From CBDUXP01 sp965371225 [NCBI: uncultured bacterium] (GTDB taxonomy: Bacteria; Abyssobacteria; SURF-5; CBDUXP01): 64,000 nucleotides of DNA. A program made the translations under genes and the position numbers. The stretch spans positions 1 through 64,000 of the forward strand of contig CBDUXP010000009.1 in NCBI GenBank assembly GCA_965371225.1, read 5' to 3'. This document shows, in pieces, positions 33,675 through 42,115 of the stretch (the first letter of the stretch is position 1; every line of letters starts with the position of its first letter). The notes below the pieces were generated by a model. It did no database searches. It worked only from the letters and a program-made list of their open reading frames with translations, and had not been told where the DNA came from.

Positions 33675-34198
33675 CTCGAAGTTCAGACAGTTCAGCAACT
33701 TCGCTCATGCGGGCATAATTACACAGGCCGAGGTGGCGCTGGTTGCCGTGACCACGCGGCGGACCGTGGTGTGAGAGTCTAATACGGGCATCTCGGGCGC
33801 GTTCGAGTCGTAGGACCGACAGCTCCCGTTCGAGCGGCACGATCGGACGGTCCTAGCGGGCGCGGGACTGGCGGTACGAGCCGCCGGCCGTGGCACGCCC
33901 TGATATCCTTGCCTACGACGCCGCGACCCTCTCGCCCCCTGGTGCACCACGCGGCTCCAGCACCCTCCGCTCCTCTCACGCGTAAGCCTGAGAGCTAATC
34001 TGGGTCCAGACTCCTAGGCATTTGAAGGCAGTGGTTCGTCGTGATATGTCTGCGGTGAGCGGCTAGCACACGCACGAGTGTTTGTGATCGTGCTGGCCTC
34101 GGCTGAGAGGAGGTGTCGGAACTGTGCACGGCCATCTGGGCCTAGGTCGCATTTGTCACGCCTCAGCGGCGTGGGCTGTGCTGTAATGAAGTCGTTAT

Positions 34199-34220
34199 CT
34201 TGTGCCAAACTTGTGCCAAA
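34199..34220. repeat. Tandem 11-nt duplication
   Basis: CTTGTGCCAAA occurs twice without spacing (34199-34209 and 34210-34220), about 135 nt before the tRNA-like fragment. It could be a recombinase arm site, which often come as short direct repeats next to an attachment core; this is a guess. Confidence 0.4.
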
Positions 34221-34352
34221 ACATGTCGCACGACGGCGCAGATCGGCTCAATTCAGCTCAGGAACGCACACGATCCAAACGCCTTAGCGTCACGGGCTTG
34301 TGGCATAAATCACTGGTGTCACATCGTTTACAGGATTCTGCCCTGCCGTCCC

Positions 34353-34378
34353 GTGGGTTCGAATCCACCCTCTCCGCC
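34353..34378 (+). other. tRNA-Ser 3'-end-like fragment (possible att remnant)
   Basis: GTGGGTTCGAATCCAC followed by CCTCTCCGCC resembles the T-arm and acceptor end of tRNA-Ser genes (normally GTGGGTTCGAATCCCAC CCTCTCCGCCA). One base of the T-stem is missing, and no GGAGAGG acceptor half, D-arm or anticodon arm is found upstream. It is a decayed 3' fragment of the kind left at integration sites. Confidence 0.5.
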
Positions 34379-34447
34379 CTGTCCCTGCACCGCCGCCCGG
34401 GATCGTGAACCCACCGGTGCCCGGCCTGCGCTCCCGGCGCCCCGGCA

Positions 34448-35305
34448 CTACATCCGCACCACGTACGTGCCAGCAATAAAGTCGTGCAGCCCTTGCTTGT
34501 TCGGTGTGAACGCGACCATGAGGAAGCCGATTCCACAGAGGATCGCGGAGGGGATCTTGCCCAGGTAGCGCGCCGCCGCCCGGGCAAAGCTGATTTGCTC
34601 CCCATCCACGTCCGTCACGCCGATACCGACCAGCCGTTTGCCAAGGGTGGCCTGCGCCCCGGACGACTCCATTAACGTGAAGTAGAGCAAGTTCAGGACG
34701 AAGCCGCCGACCATGCTCACCGGAACTAGAGCGGCCTCAGAGAGGCCGTCACCCAAAAAGCCGTAGAGCACGCCGACTACGAACCCACCGAGGAACTGCA
34801 CGACGGAGAGGATGACGCCATCCACCAAGGATGCCGCTACACGCAGGAAGAAGCCGGCGTGTTCGATACGCCGCATCTGCCGGCTGACCCGTTTCGGCAG
34901 GCCGGTTGCCGGACGGTGCGCACCTGCCTGGTCTCCATCCGCGTCCTCGAACCAGTCGTCGGCTGTGCTCTCCCCATCCGCCCCGGACGAGCCGGAAAAT
35001 CCAGCGCGGTCCACTCGCTGCGAAAACCGGCCAACCATCTCTCCCTCCGCGGTCACTTCGTGGGTCGTGGGGATTGAGGTCTCCGGAACCGTGACCAGGT
35101 CTTCGCATTGGCGGCATTTGAAGTGCCGCCCGATGTGCTGCGGCCCGGATTGGTAGCGGTAATCGCACGTGACGCACGTGTAGTGGATCACGGATGGCAC
35201 CCGGAGCCCGCCGTGGCACTCGGGACATTCCCGTTCGGCGTCCCCCTCGGTATCCTCGAATGCCAACTCCCCGTCGCAATGCGGACATCGCGCCCGGATC
35301 GTCAT
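34448..35305 (-). CDS. RDD-family membrane protein with zinc-ribbon N-terminus
   Basis: This 285-residue protein begins with zinc-ribbon-like cysteine pairs (CPHC, CPEC, CVTC, CRQC between residues 8 and 68), a spacer rich in Asp and Gly (about 90-135), and then a C-terminal RDD domain with three or four hydrophobic helices (FFLRVAASLVDGVILSVVQF, ATLGKRLVGIGVTDVDG, GLHDFIAGTYVV). RDD proteins sit in the inner membrane, and some are linked to Na+/H+ exchange, but most are uncharacterised. It has no tight link to the cytochrome module (32 nt between them). Confidence 0.85.
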   Translation of the reverse strand: MTIRARCPHCDGELAFEDTEGDAERECPECHGGLRVPSVIHYTCVTCDYRYQSGPQHIGRHFKCRQCEDLVTVPETSIPTTHEVTAEGEMVGRFSQRVDRAGFSGSSGADGESTADDWFEDADGDQAGAHRPATGLPKRVSRQMRRIEHAGFFLRVAASLVDGVILSVVQFLGGFVVGVLYGFLGDGLSEAALVPVSMVGGFVLNLLYFTLMESSGAQATLGKRLVGIGVTDVDGEQISFARAAARYLGKIPSAILCGIGFLMVAFTPNKQGLHDFIAGTYVVRM

Positions 35306-35337
35306 GTGCGCAGGGTATCACGGGCCCCGCCCGGGTC

Positions 35338-35913
35338 TCACCCGCCCGGGTGCGTGCGGCGGGCCCCTCCCGCGTGCCAGTGCCAGGCGAATCCTCCCGC
35401 GGCCAGGACCGGCAGGACCATGGCGTGCAACACGAAGTACCGCCGCAGCGTCGCCGCGCCGTAAGTCGGCCCCCCCCGCAGGAGCGCAAGCAGGTCGTCG
35501 CCGACCACGGGAACGAGCCCGAAAAGTTCCGTCCCCACCCGCATCCGCCAATACGCTTCCTGGTCCCACGGGAGCAGGTACCCCGTGAAGCCCAAGCCGA
35601 GCACGCCTGCCGCCAGCGCCAGGGCACTCCACCAGCCGAAGCGTGACTCCCGCGCGTACCCCCCGAGCCACACGCCCGCGGCCAGGTAGGCCAGCGTCGC
35701 GACCACGATGATGCTGGCGCCGTGATGGTGTACCGAACGCAGGAACGCACCGCCGCGCACCAGATGGTGCACTTCGTAGAGCGACACCAATGCCTCATCG
35801 GGAGTCGGCCGAAAGTACGTGGCGAGCAACCATCCCGTCGCCGCCTGGAGGGCCACCCACGCCGACAGGGCTATCAAGAGCGGCCGCGCCGGGAAACGCC
35901 GCGCCTCGCTCAT
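35338..35913 (-). CDS. Cytochrome b6-like subunit with one heme ligand replaced
   Basis: This 191-residue membrane protein starts at the ATG overlapping the Rieske stop (ATGA). It matches cytochrome b6: FLRSVHHHGASI, LGFTGYLLPWDQEAYW, VPVVGDDLLALLRGG, and YFVLHAMVLP with four helices. Of the four axial histidines, H62, H163 and H178 are in place, but the position 14 residues after H62 is Y76 instead of His. The H62-H163 pair (low-potential heme) should form; the second heme lacks a normal ligand or is absent. No extra Cys for heme c-i attachment is visible. It would form a quinol-oxidising complex with the Rieske and subunit IV-like proteins encoded next door. Confidence 0.87.
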   Translation of the reverse strand: MSEARRFPARPLLIALSAWVALQAATGWLLATYFRPTPDEALVSLYEVHHLVRGGAFLRSVHHHGASIIVVATLAYLAAGVWLGGYARESRFGWWSALALAAGVLGLGFTGYLLPWDQEAYWRMRVGTELFGLVPVVGDDLLALLRGGPTYGAATLRRYFVLHAMVLPVLAAGGFAWHWHAGGARRTHPGG

Positions 35914-36338
35914 ACGTGCAACTCCACCACGTCGCCACGGCCCCACCGCACCTCCACGGTGGCCAGGGGTTCCGTTGCCGGTCCTCGATTCGGCTCCCCC
36001 GTCTCGACGTCGAAGGTGCTCCCGTGGCAGGCGCAGCGGATTGGAGCAGCCCCCCGCGATACGCGGACGACGCAGCCCGCGTGCGGGCACACCGCACTGA
36101 ACGCCGTGAGGGTATCCCGCTGCAGGCGAATCAGGTACGGCACGCCGTCCACCAGCACCTTGACCGCGTGTCCGTCTTCCGGCAGGTCCGCCGGGCCCAA
36201 CACGCGCCGCCAGCCTTTCACGCGCTCCCCCAGCCCGGGCGGCGGCGTCAGGACCGTGACGGCCCCCCGCAGCCCCAGCCCGGCGGCCGCGGTACTCAGC
36301 AGACCGACCAGCCACTCCAGAAAGCGTACACGGGTCAT
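35910..36338 (-). CDS. Rieske [2Fe-2S] protein
   Basis: This 142-residue protein has an uncleaved N-terminal membrane anchor (about 5-30) and a C-terminal Rieske fold. Box I is CPHAGC (ligands C84 and H86, disulfide C89) and box II is CACHGS (disulfide C102, ligands C104 and H105). It starts by ATGA overlap with the subunit IV-like gene. It would take electrons from quinol at the Qo site and pass them to the heme-c protein of the same operon. Confidence 0.94.
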   Translation of the reverse strand: MTRVRFLEWLVGLLSTAAAGLGLRGAVTVLTPPPGLGERVKGWRRVLGPADLPEDGHAVKVLVDGVPYLIRLQRDTLTAFSAVCPHAGCVVRVSRGAAPIRCACHGSTFDVETGEPNRGPATEPLATVEVRWGRGDVVELHV

Positions 36339-36691
36339 GGGGTCGGGACCGCCGCGTAGCCCAGCAGGGTGAGGAGTCCGTAGCCCACGAGGCCGAGCAC
36401 GGTCAGCAGTTGCAGGAGGCGATGCTGCCGCCCGTCCGCCGCCGGGTGGATGAAGGGCAACGCGATCAGCACCGTCGCCACCGCGCCGGGGATGAGCACA
36501 CCGATGCGTTCCGGAACTATCTGCAACAACTGATACAGCGCGAGGAAATACCACTCGGGCTTCACGTCCGCCGGGGTCACCGCTAAGTCCACTGGTGTGC
36601 CGAGAGGGACGGGTTGCCACGCCGCCCAGGCGAGCCAGCCGAACAGGCCCGCGGCCGCCAGCATCACGCCGCTCCACTGGGAACGCGTCAT
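36335..36691 (-). CDS. Cytochrome b subunit IV-like protein
   Basis: This 118-residue protein begins by ATGA overlap with the heme-c gene. The key feature is VKPEWYFLALYQLLQIVP: PEWYFL (45-50) is the Qo-site PEWY motif of cytochrome b C-terminal domains and of PetD. Three hydrophobic helices are seen (about 8-24, 62-82 and 95-113). It is shorter than PetD (about 160 residues) but complete for a three-helix subunit IV. It completes a split cytochrome b together with the b6-like protein. Confidence 0.85.
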   Translation of the reverse strand: MTRSQWSGVMLAAAGLFGWLAWAAWQPVPLGTPVDLAVTPADVKPEWYFLALYQLLQIVPERIGVLIPGAVATVLIALPFIHPAADGRQHRLLQLLTVLGLVGYGLLTLLGYAAVPTP

Positions 36692-37920
36692 GCGCGTGGC
36701 GCCCGCAAAGCCGCGAATCCGCCCACGAGAACGGTGGTTCCCAGTAGCACGAGCAGGGGCGCCAAACCGGCCGGCGCTCGGACCGGGGGCGGGATGCGCA
36801 GGGCCAGCGGTCCCGCCGTGGTGTGCACCGCGCCGCCACCGTTGTCCATCACCGCGAGACCAAACGGATAGGTCCCAGCCGCGGTGAACTGCACATCCTC
36901 CGCATTCCCCGTCTCGAGGGGGCGTCGCAACTCGAGGGTCCAGTGCCCCTCCATCCAACGTCCCGCGGCGCGCACGTCCCCCCGGTTCCCGCGGGGGCGG
37001 GTTACGACGTACGCAGGCACCACGTCGCCGGCCTGTGGTGCGGGGGCCTGCGCGAGGGGAACTGCGGCTTCCACGGACAACACCGCGCGTGTGTCGGCCT
37101 CGGGTGCGGAGGAGGTATAGCCGAACGCGGGCGCGGTCCGATCCGCCGTTTCGTTTCGCGCGTACCCGGGCGAGGAGTCCGGATCGGCGCGGCGGCCGCC
37201 CCCACGTGCCGGTTCCGGAAGATGCGTGAGATGCCGATCGTCCGCCCAACCGGCGGGGTTGGTGCGGGCGCTCTTCCAGTGCCACAGGTCGGCGCGCTCC
37301 TCTGGGCCGTTCGTCCACATGTCGTGCAACGTGCGGTCCGGGTCCTCCGTATGACAGGCGGTCGCGCAGCCGCTCGTCCGGAACTGCGGCATGGAGTCAG
37401 CGATGGGCCAGAGCAGCGCGAAGCGATCCTCATCTTCCTGAGCGAAAGCCGCGGCCATGTCCCGCGCCTGCTGTTGCGTCCTGGCCCGGCGTGGGCGCGG
37501 GACCGGTCCCAGACGGCCCGCCAGCGCCTGCAATATCTCGCGGCCCGCCGCCTGTCGCGCGGCATCGTCCACCGCGCGCCGCAGCCCGGAATGCCAGCGC
37601 ACCCCGTCGAAGTACCATGCGGCCTTCCCCAGGGTCTCGGTCGCGTCCGGCCACCGCGCGAGCAGGTAGAGCTGATCCTGCGAGAGCACGGCGCGCACGT
37701 GCACGGTCGGCCCGCCCGTGGTGGGGATGTCGAGACGTCCCGCCCCGAACCACGCCGGATCGGTCCCGCGGCCGTCCACCAGCGGTGGCGTGGCCACGCG
37801 CGGTGCCAGCAGTTCCGGGAGTCGCGGGGAAGTGGTGTCCGGCGGGGGCGGGCGACCGCAGCCCATGGCGCCGGCCACGCACGCCAGTGCGAACGCTGCT
37901 CCCCTGCCGGCGACCGTCAC
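36688..37920 (-). CDS. Ethylbenzene-dehydrogenase-like heme-c lipoprotein
   Basis: I chose the GTG at 37920, just before a signal sequence; the frame is open upstream but would overlap the divergent gene. The 410-residue protein has a signal peptide ending GAMGC (possible lipid-modified C21), a heme-c site CATACH (C185, C189, H190: CX3CH rather than CX2CH), and a large beta-sandwich of the EB_dh heme-binding type (PF09459-like). A C-terminal membrane helix (LAPLLVLLGTTVLVGGFAAL) follows. It heads the cytochrome operon and is a likely electron acceptor from the Rieske protein. CX3CH sites occur in this family, and EB_dh domains also bind heme b. Confidence 0.8.
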   Translation of the reverse strand: MTVAGRGAAFALACVAGAMGCGRPPPPDTTSPRLPELLAPRVATPPLVDGRGTDPAWFGAGRLDIPTTGGPTVHVRAVLSQDQLYLLARWPDATETLGKAAWYFDGVRWHSGLRRAVDDAARQAAGREILQALAGRLGPVPRPRRARTQQQARDMAAAFAQEDEDRFALLWPIADSMPQFRTSGCATACHTEDPDRTLHDMWTNGPEERADLWHWKSARTNPAGWADDRHLTHLPEPARGGGRRADPDSSPGYARNETADRTAPAFGYTSSAPEADTRAVLSVEAAVPLAQAPAPQAGDVVPAYVVTRPRGNRGDVRAAGRWMEGHWTLELRRPLETGNAEDVQFTAAGTYPFGLAVMDNGGGAVHTTAGPLALRIPPPVRAPAGLAPLLVLLGTTVLVGGFAALRAPRA

Positions 37921-38023
37921 GCGGCGAAGTATAGCAACGCCCTCCGCGTCCTTCACGGGCCCGGCACCGGATAGAATCGTGCGCGTAACGACGGGTGGCC
38001 CCGCCCCTCGGAAAGGAGAGGCC

Positions 38024-38485
38024 ATGTCCGGCCGAGCCGAAATTCGTTTGTCACCGGCGGAACAGGACGAGTGGCTCCGGCGCGGCCACACGATGATCCT
38101 GTCGACCCTGGGCCGCGACGGGTACCCCCACTCCGTGGCCATGTGGTACGTGCTCATCAATGGGCAGATTTGCTTCAGTACGTACGGCAAGGCGCAGAAG
38201 ACCGTAAACGTGCAACGCAATCCGCACGTGGCCTGCCTGCTGGAAGAGGGGCGCACCTACGATTCCTTGCGCGGGCTGATGATTCGCGGCACCGCCGAGG
38301 TGGATGCCGACCACGAGCTGAACGCCCGTATCCAGCTGGGGCTCTTCACGAAATACGCGGCCGAGGCGGACGCGGAGGTCAGTCCGGACGTGGAGGCCGT
38401 TATTCGCCAGCAGGCGCGCAAACGCGTCGCCATTAAGGTGACGCCGGTCAAAGTCGCCAGTTGGGACCACGCGAAGCGCAGGTGA
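38024..38485 (+). CDS. FMN/F420-type split-barrel (PPOX class) protein
   Basis: The ATG at 38024 follows AAAGGAGAGG; the frame is open upstream only as an overlap with the divergent cytochrome gene. The 153-residue product has the PPOX split barrel: HTMILSTLGRDGYPHSVAMW (about 21-40), KAQKTVNVQRNPHVACLLEE, LRGLMIRGTAEV. Proteins of this size use F420, FMN or heme for small-molecule reductions. It is transcribed away from the cytochrome operon and stands alone. Confidence 0.87.
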   Translation: MSGRAEIRLSPAEQDEWLRRGHTMILSTLGRDGYPHSVAMWYVLINGQICFSTYGKAQKTVNVQRNPHVACLLEEGRTYDSLRGLMIRGTAEVDADHELNARIQLGLFTKYAAEADAEVSPDVEAVIRQQARKRVAIKVTPVKVASWDHAKRR

Positions 38486-38627
38486 CCACGCCCTCATAGG
38501 GCCCCACGGTGCTATGTGCTTGTTCAGCATCGTTTGTAGTATGCGGTAAGATTAAGAGCGCGGTGCAGGGCCGCGGGGTTACGGAGTCGCAGACAAGACC
38601 AGCATGGATCGAGACCGGGGAGGGCAG

Positions 38628-41123
38628 ATGAGGCGGCGCGCCAGAGCGGTGTGGGCGGCGCTGGTGGTCGCCGGCCTGTTGGCCGGGACCGCGCGCGGAT
38701 CGGCTGTCGCCCAAGCGCCGGACCCCGAGTACGCCCAGCGCGATATCGTCCTCTTGGTGGATGTGTCCACGAGCATGGACGACATTTTCCCGACCGTCCA
38801 AGCCGCCCTGCACACGTTTATCGACCGGGCCCGGCTCGGCGACAGCATTGCGCTCGTCACGTTCAGCGATAGCGCGCACACGCGGGAACAGCGGGTTCTG
38901 ACCAGCGCGGCGGAGCGCCGCCAACTGCATGCGGTCATCGACCGCCTCCAACCGAGCGGACGCTTTACGAACATCACCGCCGCGCTGCGGCGCGCCACGC
39001 AGCTGATGCGCGACGCCCGGTTGGCCCCCGGGGGGAGCGAGCGGGTGCAGTTCGTGCTGCTCATCACGGACGGACGCCACAATCCACCGGTGTCGGCGCA
39101 CGCGCCCACCTTCGACGACATTCTGCACCGGTACGGGGATTTCCAGGCGGGGTCGGATTGGTTCATTCACTACATTGCCGTCGGCGACGTGCAGGATGAC
39201 GACATGATGGCCTTCCTCCGCGGGGCTCGCGGCCAGATTTCGTTACTGGACAAAGCGCAGGTGGCAGGCTTGGCCGATGTGCTGGATCAGTTGCGGGTGC
39301 CCACCCCAGTGGAAATTCACGATCGGAGCGGGTTCGTGCGGGTTGAGCCCGTCAGTGGCCAGATCCTTCCCGCCAGCGAGGGGCAGCGGCTGCAGCCCGG
39401 CGACCGGCTGGTGACCGGCGCAGGCGGCCGCTGCGTGATCACGATCGGGGATGTGGGGATCGTGGGCCTGGACCGGGGGACGGTGCTGGAAGTGCGGGAG
39501 GCGTATCACAACCCGGTCGCCCGGAAGGATGTGGTGACGCTGGAAGTCCCGGTGGGTCGGGTGTGGAGTGCGGTGCAAGGCGACCGGCGGGTCGGCTTCC
39601 GGATTCTCTCCCCCCAAGCGCAGTCGGAGGTGACGGGAACGGTCTACGTGCACGAGGCGGTGCCCTCCACCGCGTCCACCCTGGTCGGGGTGACCGAGGG
39701 GGTCGTGCGCGCGTCCGATCGCGGCGGCGGCGCCCGAATCGAAGTCCGCGCCGGGCAGGTGGCAGTGGCCGGCGCCGGCGGGATGTTCGCCGAGCCGGTC
39801 GCGTGGGCCCCCGGCTTGCGCGCGCAACAGCGCGTGTGGCGGCGGGTGCTCGTGGACGGGATGCAGTTGGCCGAGGCGCGGCCGACCTTTGCGCGCTTGT
39901 CCTGGCGGGATCTGGAAGCCCAATTCGGACCCCTGCGCCCCGGCCGCAAGTTCCATGAATCCTTCGCCGTTGATCTGGGAGGTTTGACGAGCCCCGATCT
40001 GGGCGTGATCGTGGCGCGGTCCATGGTGCCGGCGGAGATCGAGGTCCGGGCCAAGGTCACCCCCCCCGCAGCAGACGACCCTGATGGGCTGAGCATCGTG
40101 GACGTGGTCGCCCACGTGCGCCAGGCCTGGAAGGTCGAACTCGACACCATGTACACGGGGGAGGTGCTGCTCGTCGGGAGCAACATTGCTCCGGAGCCCC
40201 GGCTGGCTTTCCCGGTCAAACTCTTCACGCGCACCCCGTCGGCGCAGGAGCTGGCGGAGGGCGCCCGCCTCCGCGTGTACTGGCAGTACGCGGGAGGCGG
40301 CCTCCTGCTGCTGGCTCTGGGGGTTGGGTTCGTCGTGTGGCGCGCCCATACCGAGGTGGCGGTGCCCCTGGGCCGGCTGCTGTTGCGCAAGAATCCCAAT
40401 CCCCAGGAGTGGACCGCCACCGTCCTCGACTTGGAAGCCATGTGCAAGCACGCCCGGACGACGGAGGTGACGATCGGCCGCGCGCCGGACAACATGATCT
40501 CGCTCCCCGACCACCGCGTGCGGTCGCACCACTGCGTCATTCGCGTGCGCGGCCGCAGGCGGGCGAACCGGCGGCTGTATATCCGCCTGCTTCCGAAGGC
40601 CCGAATGCGCGTGAACACGGTGACAATCCGCTACGGATCCGTCGAGTTGTTGGACGGGATGCTGGTGCAGTTGGGAGACTTCGTGTTCGAGTACGAAGAC
40701 TCGCGGAATGCCCAACAGGTGGAAGTTGCGCTCGTCACCAAGCAGGTCATCCACGGTGTGCTGCGATCGTGGGACTTGGCGCAGGCAACGTTCCAGGTGT
40801 CGGCGGAGGATCGGGATCTGGAAGCGAAGGGGACGATTGAGCGCATGATCGCGTTCGTCGAAGTGGAAGACATCAGCGTCATGCGGAACCCGCACAAGCA
40901 GACGCGCAAGACAGAGCGTTTGCGCAAAGACTCCTTCGGGACGCCGGCCACGATCTCCATGAAGAGCGGCCGGAGCCACGCGGGCCACGTCCGGCGCGAC
41001 TACGATCCGAAGAGTACGCGGTTCCATTTCTTCCCCGCTGACTTCCCCGCGGTGGACTACATGATCATCGAACGGAAGAACATGGACGGCATTACGTTCC
41101 CCGAGGACGCGGAGCACGCGTAG
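38628..41123 (+). CDS. VWA-FecR-TM-FHA signalling-type protein (1)
   Basis: I chose the ATG at 38628 with GGGGAGGG just upstream. The 831-residue protein has a signal peptide (cleavage after AVAQA, about 30) and a periplasmic VWA domain with a full MIDAS: DVSTS at 45-49, the Thr of RFTNIT near 115 and ITDGRH near 147. A FecR-like beta domain (about 235-385) follows, then one membrane helix (554-572) and a cytoplasmic FHA domain (about 613-690: VTIGRAPDNMISLPDHRVRS). The C-terminal tail has beta-rich repeats (VIHGVLRSWDLAQATFQV). FHA domains bind phosphothreonine and VWA domains bind ligands through a metal. This suggests a transmembrane link between surface contact and Ser/Thr phosphorylation, which is inferred. 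It has a longer paralogue at 43541. Confidence 0.88.
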   Translation: MRRRARAVWAALVVAGLLAGTARGSAVAQAPDPEYAQRDIVLLVDVSTSMDDIFPTVQAALHTFIDRARLGDSIALVTFSDSAHTREQRVLTSAAERRQLHAVIDRLQPSGRFTNITAALRRATQLMRDARLAPGGSERVQFVLLITDGRHNPPVSAHAPTFDDILHRYGDFQAGSDWFIHYIAVGDVQDDDMMAFLRGARGQISLLDKAQVAGLADVLDQLRVPTPVEIHDRSGFVRVEPVSGQILPASEGQRLQPGDRLVTGAGGRCVITIGDVGIVGLDRGTVLEVREAYHNPVARKDVVTLEVPVGRVWSAVQGDRRVGFRILSPQAQSEVTGTVYVHEAVPSTASTLVGVTEGVVRASDRGGGARIEVRAGQVAVAGAGGMFAEPVAWAPGLRAQQRVWRRVLVDGMQLAEARPTFARLSWRDLEAQFGPLRPGRKFHESFAVDLGGLTSPDLGVIVARSMVPAEIEVRAKVTPPAADDPDGLSIVDVVAHVRQAWKVELDTMYTGEVLLVGSNIAPEPRLAFPVKLFTRTPSAQELAEGARLRVYWQYAGGGLLLLALGVGFVVWRAHTEVAVPLGRLLLRKNPNPQEWTATVLDLEAMCKHARTTEVTIGRAPDNMISLPDHRVRSHHCVIRVRGRRRANRRLYIRLLPKARMRVNTVTIRYGSVELLDGMLVQLGDFVFEYEDSRNAQQVEVALVTKQVIHGVLRSWDLAQATFQVSAEDRDLEAKGTIERMIAFVEVEDISVMRNPHKQTRKTERLRKDSFGTPATISMKSGRSHAGHVRRDYDPKSTRFHFFPADFPAVDYMIIERKNMDGITFPEDAEHA

Positions 41124-41141
41124 TGCCCCGCGCGGTCCGCG

Positions 41142-42095
41142 TCACCCGCCGTCGCGCAGCACCAGCTCAGCGGGGGATGGGTTCAGGTACGTCTGCTCCA
41201 TTGCCCAACCGATGCCCTGGCGGCGGACATGGTGGCGCAACAGAGTAAGCGGTACCGAGCGAGGCCCCGCAGCCTGCCGATACGCTGTGAGACCCTCGCC
41301 AAGCTCCGCCGCCTCCGCCCCGTCGAGACCATCCGCGAGCGTCGTTGCCAGGTGATCCAGAACCACCGCGTGCTGGCGCCGGGTCGGGCGGGCGGCCAGC
41401 GCCGTCATGAACGCGGTCCCGTACGCCCGGGCGAATGCGCGCCCGGACAGCGCGCCGGCCTGCGCCACGAGGCGGTCCAGACGATTCGCCCGCGTGCGGC
41501 CATGGGACAAGATCGTCAACCGGTGCCGCTCGTGGAACGCGACCACGTCCGGCGGCCGCGGTCGGCGGCGCACGAGATCCGTCCAGCGCCGATACGCGAA
41601 CACGCGTTCCACGAAGTGCTCGCGCGCCGCGGCACCGGCGAGGCGCTCCTCGTCCTCCACCGGCAGTAGCGGCAGGCGGTCCATCAGCACGCTGGCGAAC
41701 GTGCCGCGCCCCCGCCGGCTCCTGCGTCCGCCCGACCCTCGGACCGGGACGCGCGCCATGCCGCACGAGGGGGACTTGCTCTTGAGCACGTAGCCGTGGA
41801 GGTCCAAGGCAGCCAGATCGCGGGCGCGGCGCCGCGCGAATCGCGTCATGGCCGTAGTGAGATCGTGCCCCGCAGTGGGTTCCATCAGCCGCGGTGCGTC
41901 CGGCGTCCCCTCGAGCCGGATGGTCGGCCGGGGCACGCCGAGGCCCAGCTCCACCTCCGGACAAACGGGCACCCACTCCACGTACGCGCCCAGCACGTCT
42001 GTCAGGTAGCGGTCCCGCTTGTGGCCGCCATCGTGGCGCACCCGCTCGCCGAGGAGACAGGCACTGACCCCCAGCCTGACCCGAGCATCAGACAT
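41142..42095 (-). CDS. DUF523 and DUF1722 protein (YbgA-like)
   Basis: The start is the ATG at 42095, 20 nt after the peptidase stop; an upstream in-frame ATG (42149) would overlap the peptidase gene. The 317-residue product joins DUF523 (RLGVSACLLGERVRHDGGHK at the N-terminus and LKSKSPSCGMARV near 104-116) to DUF1722 (about 170-290; RWTDLVRRRPRPPDVVAFHE). The two are fused in YbgA-type proteins of proteobacteria; the conserved cysteines suggest a metal or Fe-S site. No function is established. It is convergent with the VWA gene. Confidence 0.87.
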   Translation of the reverse strand: MSDARVRLGVSACLLGERVRHDGGHKRDRYLTDVLGAYVEWVPVCPEVELGLGVPRPTIRLEGTPDAPRLMEPTAGHDLTTAMTRFARRRARDLAALDLHGYVLKSKSPSCGMARVPVRGSGGRRSRRGRGTFASVLMDRLPLLPVEDEERLAGAAAREHFVERVFAYRRWTDLVRRRPRPPDVVAFHERHRLTILSHGRTRANRLDRLVAQAGALSGRAFARAYGTAFMTALAARPTRRQHAVVLDHLATTLADGLDGAEAAELGEGLTAYRQAAGPRSVPLTLLRHHVRRQGIGWAMEQTYLNPSPAELVLRDGG

Positions 42096-42115
42096 GCACT
42101 GGGATTCGAGGGCGG

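Larger units (their letters stand above)
33231..34447. other. 1.2-kb gene-free region with repeats and a tRNA-like fragment
   Basis: No gene is supported; the frames here are short and have no family features. It contains repeat units R2 and R3, a weaker third unit near 33712-33790 (CATAATTACACAGGCCG, GAGTCTAATACGGGC), a tandem CTTGTGCCAAA at 34199-34220 and a tRNA 3'-end-like piece at 34353-34378. This is what the scarred right end of an integrated element looks like. Confidence 0.55.

Noticed and set aside
34300-34378. A functional tRNA-Ser gene
   Set aside because: The T-stem lacks a base and no 5' acceptor or anticodon arm can be folded upstream.
33231-34447. Several short frames in the intergenic region (60-120 codons)
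   Set aside because: They lack start signals, codon bias and family motifs, and overlap repeats and the tRNA-like fragment.
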